NCBI GenBank assembly: GCA_017632695.1
Contig: JAGBQS010000111.1
Span: forward strand, 1-16,564
Length of the DNA stretch: 16,564 nt
DNA from: Bacteroidales bacterium
GTDB lineage: Bacteria > Bacteroidota > Bacteroidia > Bacteroidales > UBA3663
Reading direction: 5' to 3'
The translations under genes were made by a program, and so were the position numbers. Shown here one piece after another: positions 6,111 to 14,055 of this stretch (the stretch's first letter is position 1; every line of letters starts with the position of its first letter). Below the pieces are notes generated by a model. It made no database searches and was not told the origin of the DNA. It was given only the letters and a program-made list of their open reading frames with translations.

Positions 6111-8996
6111 ATGAGATTAAACAAGATAGCAAAAGATTTTAACGTTGGTGTACAGACACTGATGGACTTTCTGGAAAAGAAAGTCGGTGTGACCGTCGAC
6201 GGACCGATGGCCAATGTTACCGACGAACAATACGAGCTGCTCCGAAAAGAGTTCAACAAGGACAAATCCGTGAAAGAGGAGTCCGAGCGTGAGCGTCTGG
6301 AACGTCAGCAGACTCGTGACAAGATCAAGGAGGAGTCGCGTTCGGCTTCTGCTGCGCCTACAAAGGCCGTAACCCCAAGTGAAGAGAAGCTGAACTCTCG
6401 TCTGAAGGTAGTTGGAACCATCGATCTGAATCCGAAGAAGCCCGAAGCACAGGTTCCGGAGAAGCCTGCTCCCGTAAAAGAGGAGCCGGTAGCCGTTCTT
6501 GAGCCTGTTGCTGAAGAGAAACCGGTTGCGGCTCCCGAGCCCGCACCTGTTCAGAAACCCGTTGAAGAGGTGAAGGCCGAGAAGCCGGAGAAGCCTGCTC
6601 CAGCCCCTGTTCAGCAGCCGGAAGTCAAGGCCGAACAGCCCAAACCGCAGGAACAGAAGCGTCCTAACCAGACTCAGATGGGCGAGCGTTCGCGTGACCG
6701 TATCAACGACGATCCGCTGCCTGAAGAGGCCCGTAACGGAGAGGTATTCCGTCTGAATACCCCCGAAGCCCCTCAGATGAAGGTGGTAGGTACCATCGAT
6801 CTGGATGCGTTGAATCAAAGCACCCGTCCGAAGAAGAAGACGAAGGAAGAGCGCAAGAAGGAACGTGACCAGAAGAATGCCGATCAGCGAGCCCAGCGTG
6901 AAGAAGGACGTAACCGTCATCATGGTGCCCAGAAGGTGAACATCGACGAAGAGATCCAGAAGGGCAGGAACCAGAACAATAACGGCGGCAATGGCGGCGG
7001 ACGTGACAAGAAGAGTCATGGCGACCAGCGTCGTCAGGATCGCGACGAGTTGCGTCAGCATGGCAAGACCAAGGGTCGTCAGCAGAAGATTGAAGTTACC
7101 GAGGAAGATGTACAGAAGTCGGTAAAGGATACATTGGCCCGTCTGACCAACAAGCGCGATAAGAAGGATGTCAAGTATCGTAAGGAGAAGCGTAATGCGG
7201 CTGCCGAACGTGCTGCGGAAGCACAGGAAGAAGCTGCAGCCGAAAGCAAGGTGCTCAAACTGACCGAGTACGTAACTGCCAACGATCTTGCCACTATGAT
7301 GAAGGTGTCGGTGGTACAGGTTATCCAGACCTGTATGTCGATCGGCATCATGGTTTCCATCAACCAGCGTCTGGATGCCGAGACCATCAACCTCGTTGCC
7401 GAGGAATTCGGATTCCAGACCGAATATATGAGCGAAGAGGTTGAACAGGAACTGGAGCAGAAGGAGGATAGCGAGAGCGAACTCGTCAGCCGTCCGCCGG
7501 TGATTACCGTCATGGGTCACGTCGATCACGGTAAGACCAAACTTCTCGACTATATCCGTAACGCGAATGTGATTGCGGGCGAGGCCGGCGGTATCACGCA
7601 GCACATCGGTGCCTACAGTGTGAAGCTGAGCGACGGACGTAAGGTAACCTTCCTTGATACGCCGGGTCACGAAGCCTTTACTGCCATGCGTGCCCGCGGC
7701 GCCAAGATGACCGATATTGCCATCATCATCATTGCTGCCGACGACGGTGTGATGCCGCAGACGAAGGAAGCCATCAACCACGCTGCCGCAGCAGGTGTCC
7801 CGATTGTGTTTGCCATCAACAAGATTGATAAGCCGACAGCCAATCCGACCAAGGTTAAGGAGCAGCTGGCTGCCATGAACTATCTGGTTGAGGATTGGGG
7901 CGGCAAGTATCAGAGTCAGGAAATATCTGCCCGCGAAGGCAAGAATGTGGACCTGCTCTTGGAGAAAGTGCTCCTTGAGGCCGACCTGCTCGATCTGAAG
8001 GCCAATCCGAACCGTGAAGCATCCGGATCGGTTATCGAATCTACGCTCGACAAGGGACGCGGATACACGGCTACCGTACTGGTACAGAACGGTACGCTCC
8101 GTGTAGGCGATGTGATTCTTTGCGGTATGTACTACGGTCGTGTAAAGGCCTTGTTCAATGAGCGCGGACAGAAGGTTGAAGAAGCCAGCCCGGCTACACC
8201 TGTCCAGGTGTTGGGTCTGAACGGTTCTCCTTCGGCAGGCGATCAGTTGCGTGTGCTCGAAACCGAGCAGGAAGCCCGCGAGATTGCACAGAAGCGCGAC
8301 CGTCTGCATCGTGAGCAGCAGCTCCGTACCCAGACACGTCTGACGCTCGATGAAATCGGACGTCGTATTGCAGTCGGCAACTTCCAGGAGTTGAACCTGA
8401 TTGTAAAGGGCGACGTGGACGGTTCAGTCGAGGCCCTTACCGATTCGCTCATCAAGCTGAGTACCGAGAAGATTCAGGTGAACGTCATCCACAAGGCTGT
8501 CGGTCAGATTTCCGAGAGCGATGTGGTGTTGGCTGCCGCATCAAAGGCAATCATCATCGGATTCCAGGTACGTCCTTCGCAGGCTGCCCGCAAACTTTCC
8601 GATCAGGACGGTGTCGATATCCGTACCTATAGCATTATTTACGATGCTATCGAGGAGGTCAAGGAAGCCATGGAGGGTATGCTCAAGCCGGAACTCAAGG
8701 AAGAAGTCTGCGGTTATCTGGAGATCAAGAGCGTCTTCAAGATTACCAAGGTCGGATCGGTGGCCGGATGTCTGGTCAAGGAAGGCAAGATTCACCGTAC
8801 CGACAAGGTGCGCGTCATCCGCGACGGTATCGTTCTGTATGCAGGCGAACTTGGCTCGTTGAAGCGTTTCAAGGACGACGTGAAGGAAGTCGGTACCAAC
8901 TTCGAGTGCGGTCTGAACATCACAGGATTCGACAATATTCAGGAGGGTGACCTCATTGAGGCTTATTCTGAAATCGAGGTGAAGGCAAAGCTTTGA
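6111..8996 (+). CDS. infB: Translation initiation factor IF-2
   Basis: A 961-residue GTPase that brings initiator fMet-tRNA to the 30S subunit and drives subunit joining. An IF2_N domain (about 1-50, MRLNKIAKDFNVGVQTLMDFL) is followed by a long disordered linker (about 55-380) dominated by Lys, Glu, Pro, Ala, Arg and Gln, and a second IF2_N-type domain (about 381-440). The G domain shows G1 GHVDHGKT (469-476), GGITQHIGAY in switch I, G3 DTPGH (from Asp516) and G4 NKID (570-573), with SARE as G5. The beta-barrel, domain III and the fMet-tRNA-binding C2 domain fill the rest. The linker holds a perfect eight-residue repeat. The gap after nusA is 56 nt, the largest in the operon, without a convincing promoter. 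Confidence 0.97.
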   Translation: MRLNKIAKDFNVGVQTLMDFLEKKVGVTVDGPMANVTDEQYELLRKEFNKDKSVKEESERERLERQQTRDKIKEESRSASAAPTKAVTPSEEKLNSRLKVVGTIDLNPKKPEAQVPEKPAPVKEEPVAVLEPVAEEKPVAAPEPAPVQKPVEEVKAEKPEKPAPAPVQQPEVKAEQPKPQEQKRPNQTQMGERSRDRINDDPLPEEARNGEVFRLNTPEAPQMKVVGTIDLDALNQSTRPKKKTKEERKKERDQKNADQRAQREEGRNRHHGAQKVNIDEEIQKGRNQNNNGGNGGGRDKKSHGDQRRQDRDELRQHGKTKGRQQKIEVTEEDVQKSVKDTLARLTNKRDKKDVKYRKEKRNAAAERAAEAQEEAAAESKVLKLTEYVTANDLATMMKVSVVQVIQTCMSIGIMVSINQRLDAETINLVAEEFGFQTEYMSEEVEQELEQKEDSESELVSRPPVITVMGHVDHGKTKLLDYIRNANVIAGEAGGITQHIGAYSVKLSDGRKVTFLDTPGHEAFTAMRARGAKMTDIAIIIIAADDGVMPQTKEAINHAAAAGVPIVFAINKIDKPTANPTKVKEQLAAMNYLVEDWGGKYQSQEISAREGKNVDLLLEKVLLEADLLDLKANPNREASGSVIESTLDKGRGYTATVLVQNGTLRVGDVILCGMYYGRVKALFNERGQKVEEASPATPVQVLGLNGSPSAGDQLRVLETEQEAREIAQKRDRLHREQQLRTQTRLTLDEIGRRIAVGNFQELNLIVKGDVDGSVEALTDSLIKLSTEKIQVNVIHKAVGQISESDVVLAAASKAIIIGFQVRPSQAARKLSDQDGVDIRTYSIIYDAIEEVKEAMEGMLKPELKEEVCGYLEIKSVFKITKVGSVAGCLVKEGKIHRTDKVRVIRDGIVLYAGELGSLKRFKDDVKEVGTNFECGLNITGFDNIQEGDLIEAYSEIEVKAKL
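6405..6803 (+). repeat. Repeated KVVGTIDL motif in the IF-2 linker
   Basis: The peptide KVVGTIDL occurs at residues 99-106 (nt 6405-6428) and again at 224-231 (nt 6780-6803). The two copies use different synonymous codons at three positions, so protein-level selection rather than recent DNA duplication is the likelier cause. Both lie in low-complexity charged sequence; each is followed within a few residues by a Lys-rich segment (NPKKPE; STRPKKKTKEE). The span given covers both copies and the linker between. Confidence 0.75.
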
Positions 8997-9032
8997 TCTT
9001 TGCTTTCACTCCGGGTATTCCGTTAAACAGCT

Positions 9033-9539
9033 ATGAACATTTACGACATTCTGATTCTGGCCTTTCTGGCCATAGGAATATGCATCGGACTGTACCGCGG
9101 GTTCTTCAAGGAACTTGTCGATACAGTCGGCTTGTTTGTTGCGGCGCTGGTTGCCAACTGGCTGTGCCCATACGCCAAACCTTATCTGATCACCACCATT
9201 ACTGACGATCTGGTATGTTCGGTGGTTGTCTGGGTAGTGATATTCCTGTTGCTGCTTTTCGTCATGAACCGTCTGGCGTGGCTGTTGGGCAAGCTGATGA
9301 AATCGTTGTGCATCGGATGGCTGAACCGGATAGGCGGAGGTTTGTTTGCCTTCATCAAGTACTCGCTCATTGCCGCTCTGGTGGTTGCCGTACTTGAATT
9401 TTCGGCAGCACACGTTGAGGGCCTGAAGTTTGTCGAGCCGATGAAGGAAAGCCAGCTGATTCCTTACCTGCACAGGCTGGTAGGTGTGGTGATGCCTTGG
9501 GTAACCGACCATATTCTGCCTGCCTTACATCTGACCTGA
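9033..9539 (+). CDS. CvpA family inner-membrane protein
   Basis: A 168-residue integral membrane protein of the CvpA family. The start MNIYDILILAFLAIGICIGLYRGFFKELVDTVGLF has the family's first transmembrane helix followed by the conserved G-(x)-RGFFKE loop. Further helices lie near residues 27-46 (short), 58-82 and 105-128, so four spans are likely. E. coli CvpA is needed for colicin V production and envelope stress tolerance; its molecular activity is not settled and nothing here narrows it. It begins 36 nt after infB and ends one base before rnhB, so it is clearly part of the operon. Confidence 0.85.
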   Translation: MNIYDILILAFLAIGICIGLYRGFFKELVDTVGLFVAALVANWLCPYAKPYLITTITDDLVCSVVVWVVIFLLLLFVMNRLAWLLGKLMKSLCIGWLNRIGGGLFAFIKYSLIAALVVAVLEFSAAHVEGLKFVEPMKESQLIPYLHRLVGVVMPWVTDHILPALHLT

Positions 9540-9540
9540 T

Positions 9541-10161
9541 ATGTTACTGCCCTATCTGCACGAAGGTGTTTTGGAGGCTGGTTGCGATGAGGCAGGGCGA
9601 GGCTGTCTGGCCGGACCGGTTTATGCGGCGGCAGTCATCCTGCCGCCCGATTTCAGAAACGACCTGCTGAACGACTCGAAGCAACTGACTGAAAGGCAGC
9701 GATACGAGTTGAGACCCATCATAGAACGCGAGGCCATCGCGTGGGCTGTCGGAGTGTGCGACAACCGGGAAATCGATCAGGCTAATATCCTGCGTTGCAG
9801 CATTCAGGCCATGCATCGGGCCATCCGGGCACTCAAGGTCAGACCGGAAGCACTCCTGATAGATGGTCACCGGTTCTATCCGTTCGAGGATCTCCCGCAT
9901 ACAACGATTGTCAAGGGTGACGGCAAGATGATGAGCATAGCGGCGGCTTCGGTATTGGCCAAGACCTATCGTGATGACTACATGATGCAGATTGACAGGG
10001 AGTTTCCTGTCTACAACTGGAAAGTCAACAAGGGATATCCCACCAAGGACCATCGGGCGGCCATTGCTCAGTCGGGTCCGAGCAAATATCATCGGATGAC
10101 ATTCAGACTGCTGCCGGAACAGGATCCGCAGATGACGCTCGATTTTGGACCGGAAGGGTAA
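9541..10161 (+). CDS. rnhB: Ribonuclease HII
   Basis: A 206-residue metal-dependent endonuclease that cuts RNA in RNA/DNA hybrids and at single ribonucleotides in DNA. The first catalytic pair sits in AGCDEAGRGCLAGPV (Asp16, Glu17); Asp108 in LLIDGHRF and Asp145 in KTYRDDYM complete the usual DEDD set. VNKGYPTKDHRAAI and GPSKYHRMTF are conserved C-terminal segments. Length is standard and all catalytic residues are present, so the enzyme should be active. The ATG follows the cvpA stop by a single base, which points to coupled translation; sufB follows after 25 nt. Confidence 0.95.
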   Translation: MLLPYLHEGVLEAGCDEAGRGCLAGPVYAAAVILPPDFRNDLLNDSKQLTERQRYELRPIIEREAIAWAVGVCDNREIDQANILRCSIQAMHRAIRALKVRPEALLIDGHRFYPFEDLPHTTIVKGDGKMMSIAAASVLAKTYRDDYMMQIDREFPVYNWKVNKGYPTKDHRAAIAQSGPSKYHRMTFRLLPEQDPQMTLDFGPEG

Positions 10162-10186
10162 TAAGTGACGTGAAATATTTGAATAA

Positions 10187-11671
10187 ATGCGCGAAGAAAA
10201 CAATACAGAGGAAGTCCTGAAAGATCTTACCTCAGGCGAATATAAATATGGATTTACTACCGACGTTGAGACCGAGGTGATTCCGATGGGTCTGAACGAG
10301 GAGGTGGTCAGGCTGATTTCGCAGAAGAAAGGCGAACCGGACTGGGTGCTTCAGTTCCGACTGGATGCCTACCGGTGGTGGAAGGAGCAGCCGCGTCCGA
10401 CGTGGGGTCATGTGCTGGTCGATGAAGTCGATTATGACAAGATCTCGTTCTATGCCGCCCCCAAAAAGAAAACCGGCAACGGAGAGGTGGATCCTGAGAT
10501 TCTGAAAACTTTCGACAAGCTGGGCATTCCGCTTCACGAGCGCGATATGCTTTTAGGGAATGCCGCAGCCGGTACTCCCTTGGATGGTGCCTCGAATATG
10601 GCGGTCGATGCCATTGTCGATTCGGAAAGCCAAAAGACTACCTACCGCGACAAACTGGCTGAACTGGGCATTATTTTCTGTTCATTCGGTGAGGCTGTAC
10701 GCGAGTATCCGGATCTGGTACGCAAGTATCTGGGCAAGGTTGTTCCGACGCGCGACAATTACTATTCGGCCCTCAATTCGGCTGTATTCTCCGACGGTTC
10801 GTTTGTATATATTCCGAAAGGAGTCCGCTGTCCGATGGAACTGGCCAGTTATTTCCGTATCAATTCGAGCGGAACGGGTCAGTTCGAGCGTACGCTCATT
10901 ATTGCCGACGACGAGTCGTATGTCTCGTATCTGGAAGGCTGTACGGCTCCGATGCGCGACGAGAACCAGCTACATGCCGCTGTGGTCGAGATTTATGTGC
11001 ATGACCGTGCCGAAGTGAAGTATTCGACCGTACAGAACTGGTATCCGGGCGACAAGAACGGCAAGGGCGGCGTGTACAATCTGGTAACGAAACGAGCCTT
11101 GTGTGCCGGCGATTTCTCGAAGATCTCCTGGACTCAGGTCGAGACGGGTTCGGCAATCACCTGGAAATATCCGTCGTGTGTGCTGAAGGGCGACAACAGC
11201 TCGGGCGAGTTCTATTCCGTAGCTGTTACCAACAACTATCAGGAAGCCGATACCGGAACCAAAATGATTCATATCGGGCGTAACAGCCATAGCCGCATCA
11301 TCTCGAAAGGTATTTCAGCCGGACATTCGCAGAACAGCTACCGCGGTCTGGTCAAGGTCCTGCCCGGAGCCGACGGGGTCCGTAACTATACCCAGTGCGA
11401 TTCGCTCCTGCTGAGCAACACTTGCGGCGCCCATACCTTCCCGGTCATGGATATTCAGAATCCTACCGCTGTGGTGGAACACGAGGCAACCACTTCAAAA
11501 ATCAACGAGCAGCAGCTGTTCTACTGTCAGCAGCGGGGCATCAAGGAAGAAGATGCCGTCAGCCTGATTGTAGGCGGTTATGCCAAGGAAGTTGTTTCGA
11601 AGCTTCCGATGGAGTTTGCAGTCGAGGCGCAGAAACTGCTTTCGTTGAGTATTGAGAATTCAGTCGGATAA
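10187..11671 (+). CDS. sufB: Fe-S cluster assembly scaffold protein SufB
   Basis: A 494-residue core subunit of the cytoplasmic SufBCD scaffold, where nascent Fe-S clusters are built. The length matches E. coli SufB (495). Cys252 in YLEGCTAP lines up with the sulfur-accepting Cys254 of E. coli; Cys404 in YTQCDSLL and His432-Glu433 in VVEHEATTSKI match Cys405, His433 and Glu434, the residues linked to cluster assembly. The C-terminal SUF signature continues as NEQQLFYCQQRGI. All key residues are kept. Unlike the compact sufBCD order, the next genes are lemA and a protease; sufC lies about 1.6 kb downstream. The gap from rnhB is 25 nt and shows no full promoter consensus. Confidence 0.97.
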   Translation: MREENNTEEVLKDLTSGEYKYGFTTDVETEVIPMGLNEEVVRLISQKKGEPDWVLQFRLDAYRWWKEQPRPTWGHVLVDEVDYDKISFYAAPKKKTGNGEVDPEILKTFDKLGIPLHERDMLLGNAAAGTPLDGASNMAVDAIVDSESQKTTYRDKLAELGIIFCSFGEAVREYPDLVRKYLGKVVPTRDNYYSALNSAVFSDGSFVYIPKGVRCPMELASYFRINSSGTGQFERTLIIADDESYVSYLEGCTAPMRDENQLHAAVVEIYVHDRAEVKYSTVQNWYPGDKNGKGGVYNLVTKRALCAGDFSKISWTQVETGSAITWKYPSCVLKGDNSSGEFYSVAVTNNYQEADTGTKMIHIGRNSHSRIISKGISAGHSQNSYRGLVKVLPGADGVRNYTQCDSLLLSNTCGAHTFPVMDIQNPTAVVEHEATTSKINEQQLFYCQQRGIKEEDAVSLIVGGYAKEVVSKLPMEFAVEAQKLLSLSIENSVG

Positions 11672-11708
11672 TTAATAACGATATAATAACTTTTAAACCT
11701 TTATTATT

Positions 11709-12263
11709 ATGATTATTGCTCTTGTAATTCTGGTCGTACTGGCCGTCATCGTTATCGGTCTTTACAACAATCTGGTTAAACTGCGTAATAACCGCGAGAA
11801 CGCTTTCTCGAACATCGACGTACAGCTCAAGCAGCGCTATGACCTGATTCCCAATCTGGTGAATGCCGTTAAGGGTTATGCCACACACGAGAAGGAACTG
11901 CTTGAAAAGGTGACACAATATCGTACGGCTGCCATGAACGCGACCGACATCAACAGTAAGATTGCAGCCGATAACCAGCTGAGCAGCGCATTGGCAGGTT
12001 TGCGTGTTTCGGTCGAGGCTTATCCTGACCTGAAAGCCAACCAGAACTTCCAGCAGCTGATGACCGAGTTGGCAGATGTGGAGAATAAGCTGGCTGCTAC
12101 CCGCCGTTTCTTCAATTCGGCTACCAAGGAACTGAACAATGCCGTACAGACTTTCCCCGGAAACCTGCTGGCAGGTATGTTCGGATTCCAGAAGGAACCG
12201 ATGTTCGAAGTTCCTGCCTCTGAACGCGCGGCTTACGACAAGGCTCCTGAAGTGAAATTCTGA
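11709..12263 (+). CDS. lemA: LemA family membrane-anchored protein
   Basis: A 184-residue LemA family protein. It has one N-terminal transmembrane helix (about residues 2-19, mainly Ile, Val, Leu and Ala), then the family hallmark NNLVKLRNNRENAFSNIDV and the motif LKQRYDLIPNLV, followed by a helical bundle ending near FPGNLLAGMFGF. Family members are thought to have a short N-terminus and a large extracytoplasmic helical domain; their biochemical role is unknown. LemA genes often lie next to membrane M48 peptidase or TPM-domain genes, and here an M48 gene follows after 7 nt, so a joint envelope function is likely. Its place inside the suf gene cluster is unusual. The 37-nt gap from sufB is almost pure A/T. 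Confidence 0.93.
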   Translation: MIIALVILVVLAVIVIGLYNNLVKLRNNRENAFSNIDVQLKQRYDLIPNLVNAVKGYATHEKELLEKVTQYRTAAMNATDINSKIAADNQLSSALAGLRVSVEAYPDLKANQNFQQLMTELADVENKLAATRRFFNSATKELNNAVQTFPGNLLAGMFGFQKEPMFEVPASERAAYDKAPEVKF

Positions 12264-12270
12264 TTATTGA

Positions 12271-13248
12271 ATGAAGTACGTAGGCATTTATACGCAGCAG
12301 TCGTCCAACAATATCAAATCGGTATTGCTGCTTTGCTGCTTCCCGCTGCTGGTGGTAGGTATGGTATGGGCTTTCTTTACCATCCTGTGCCTGCTCAGCA
12401 TGGGGAGAGATGAGTACGGACGGCCTCTGCCTTTCGAATGGGATACCGCCAATGCGCTGACCCTGGAGTATCTGCCGGTGGTTTTGGGCGTAGTGGGCAT
12501 CTGGTTCATCATCGCCTATTTCATCAACGATGCCGTTATCCGTAATGCAACCCAGGCTCATCCGCTGGAACGCAAGGATAACATGCGGGTGTACAACATT
12601 GTTGAGAATCTCTGCATCGCCGGGGGTATGAACATGCCGAAGGTATATGTGGTCGAGGATAAGCAGCTGAACGCCTATGCTTCGGGTATCGATGAGAAGA
12701 CCTACGCGGTTACCGTTACCCGAGGCTTGCTGAATACTTTGAATGACGAAGAACTGGCAGGCGTTATCGGACACGAACTGACACACATCAAGAACCGCGA
12801 TACGCGACTGCTGATAGTGAGCATCGTGTTTGTGGGTATTTTCAGCATGGTGGCTCAGATTGCCTTCCGCATGTTCCTGAATACAAGTACCCGAGGCAGC
12901 AGCAAGAAAGGGAACGGAGCCGCAGTGGGTATGCTGATAGCAGCGGTTCTGGCTTTTATTGCCTATTTCTTTGCCTTGCTGACCCGTTTTGCCATCAGCC
13001 GTAAGCGCGAGTACATGGCCGACGCCGGAGGGGCTGAACTGTGCGGCAATCCTTTGGCGCTGGCTTCGGCATTGCGGAAGATTTCGGCCAATCCGGGTCT
13101 TGACGATGTGAGCCGGTCGGATGTGGCGCAACTGTTTATTGCCAAGCCTGACGAGATGAAGCAGAACTTCCTCGAATCGGCCTTCAGCAGTCTGTTCAGC
13201 ACACACCCGGACACCCGGAAACGAATTGCCTATCTGGAGCAGTTTTAG
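12271..13248 (+). CDS. M48 family membrane zinc metalloprotease (HtpX-like)
   Basis: A 325-residue integral-membrane zinc peptidase resembling HtpX, which degrades damaged membrane proteins. The HELTH motif (His168, Glu169, His172) gives two zinc ligands and the general base; Glu247 in KREYMADAGGA is the third ligand. Hydrophobic spans lie near residues 18-45, 68-90, 183-205 and 219-240, the last two between the HExxH and the third ligand as in HtpX. The C-terminal SSLFSTHPDTRKRIAYLEQF segment is typical of M48B. It is slightly longer than E. coli HtpX (293). It follows lemA by 7 nt and precedes sufC by 32 nt. I leave the symbol empty because HtpX orthology against other M48B members is not proven. 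Confidence 0.92.
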   Translation: MKYVGIYTQQSSNNIKSVLLLCCFPLLVVGMVWAFFTILCLLSMGRDEYGRPLPFEWDTANALTLEYLPVVLGVVGIWFIIAYFINDAVIRNATQAHPLERKDNMRVYNIVENLCIAGGMNMPKVYVVEDKQLNAYASGIDEKTYAVTVTRGLLNTLNDEELAGVIGHELTHIKNRDTRLLIVSIVFVGIFSMVAQIAFRMFLNTSTRGSSKKGNGAAVGMLIAAVLAFIAYFFALLTRFAISRKREYMADAGGAELCGNPLALASALRKISANPGLDDVSRSDVAQLFIAKPDEMKQNFLESAFSSLFSTHPDTRKRIAYLEQF

Positions 13249-13280
13249 GCATCAGACTAAATAGTTTTAATATTATATAC

Positions 13281-14042
13281 ATGGCATTACTTGAAATAAA
13301 GAACCTGCACGCCAGTGTGGGAGGAAAAGAGATATTACGAGGTATTAACCTGACCATCAATCCGGGTGAGGTGCATGCCGTTATGGGACCTAACGGAGCC
13401 GGAAAATCAACCTTGAGCGCCATTCTGACGGGTAATCCGCAATACGAGGTAACTGAAGGCGAGATTCTTTACAAAGGCAAGGATCTGCTGGCTATGAAGC
13501 CGGAGCAGCGTGCCTGGGAAGGCATTTTCCTGTCTTTCCAGTATCCGGTTGAGATTCCCGGTGTATCGATGGTAAACTTTATGCGTACGGCTGTTAACTC
13601 GCAGCGCGAATATCGGGGCGAGAAGGCTCTGACGGCTACCGAGTTCCTGAAACTGATGCGCGAGAAGCGTGCTGTGGTACAGCTTGACAACAAACTGGCC
13701 AACCGTTCGGTTAACGAAGGCTTTTCGGGCGGCGAGAAGAAACGCAACGAAATCTTCCAGATGGCGATGCTCGAGCCTACGCTGAGTATTCTGGATGAAA
13801 CCGACTCCGGCCTGGATGTCGATGCCCTGCGTATTGTGAGCGATGGCGTAAACCGGCTGAAGTCGGCCGAGCGTTCAAGTATCGTCATTACGCACTATCA
13901 GAAACTCCTCGAGTACGTACAGCCCCAGTTTGTTCACATCGTTTACAAGGGACGCATCGTCAAGGATGGCGGACCGGAGTTGGGCGACCGTATCTTTGCC
14001 GAGGGTTTCGATTGGATCAAGAAAGAGTTAGGAGAGGAATAA
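13281..14042 (+). CDS. sufC: Fe-S cluster assembly ATPase SufC
   Basis: A 253-residue soluble ABC-type ATPase whose ATP-driven dimerisation reshapes the SufB-SufD scaffold. Walker A is GPNGAGKST (36-44); the ABC signature is SGGEKKR (149-155), the SufC form of the usual LSGGQ; Walker B ends in Asp172-Glu173 of LSILDETDSGLD; the H-loop His is in VITHYQKLL. There are no membrane segments, as expected for SufC. Length is normal. It starts 32 nt after the protease gene and ends 13 nt before sufD, restoring the SufC-SufD order that the lemA-protease pair interrupts. Confidence 0.97.
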   Translation: MALLEIKNLHASVGGKEILRGINLTINPGEVHAVMGPNGAGKSTLSAILTGNPQYEVTEGEILYKGKDLLAMKPEQRAWEGIFLSFQYPVEIPGVSMVNFMRTAVNSQREYRGEKALTATEFLKLMREKRAVVQLDNKLANRSVNEGFSGGEKKRNEIFQMAMLEPTLSILDETDSGLDVDALRIVSDGVNRLKSAERSSIVITHYQKLLEYVQPQFVHIVYKGRIVKDGGPELGDRIFAEGFDWIKKELGEE

Positions 14043-14055
14043 CCCGTAACGCCGT

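Noticed and set aside
4834..6132. A 432-codon open frame antisense to nusA
   Set aside because: Same cause as above; the NusA domains on the plus strand are unambiguous and no promoter or start context supports the antisense frame.
6449..6657. Pro/Glu/Lys-rich repeats in infB as a recent tandem DNA repeat
   Set aside because: Short matches such as GGAGAAGCCTGCTCC recur, but spacing and flanks are irregular, as expected for a low-complexity linker.
6117..8309. A 730-codon open frame antisense to infB
   Set aside because: It has no domain or sensible hydrophobic pattern, and long antisense frames arise readily from the biased codon use of a highly expressed GC-rich gene. IF-2 on the other strand is certain.
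11687..11694. TAACTTTT before lemA and TAGTTTTA (13262-13269) before sufC as internal -7 boxes
   Set aside because: Each misses the final G of TAnnTTTG and has no -33 element at the right distance in these AT-rich gaps.
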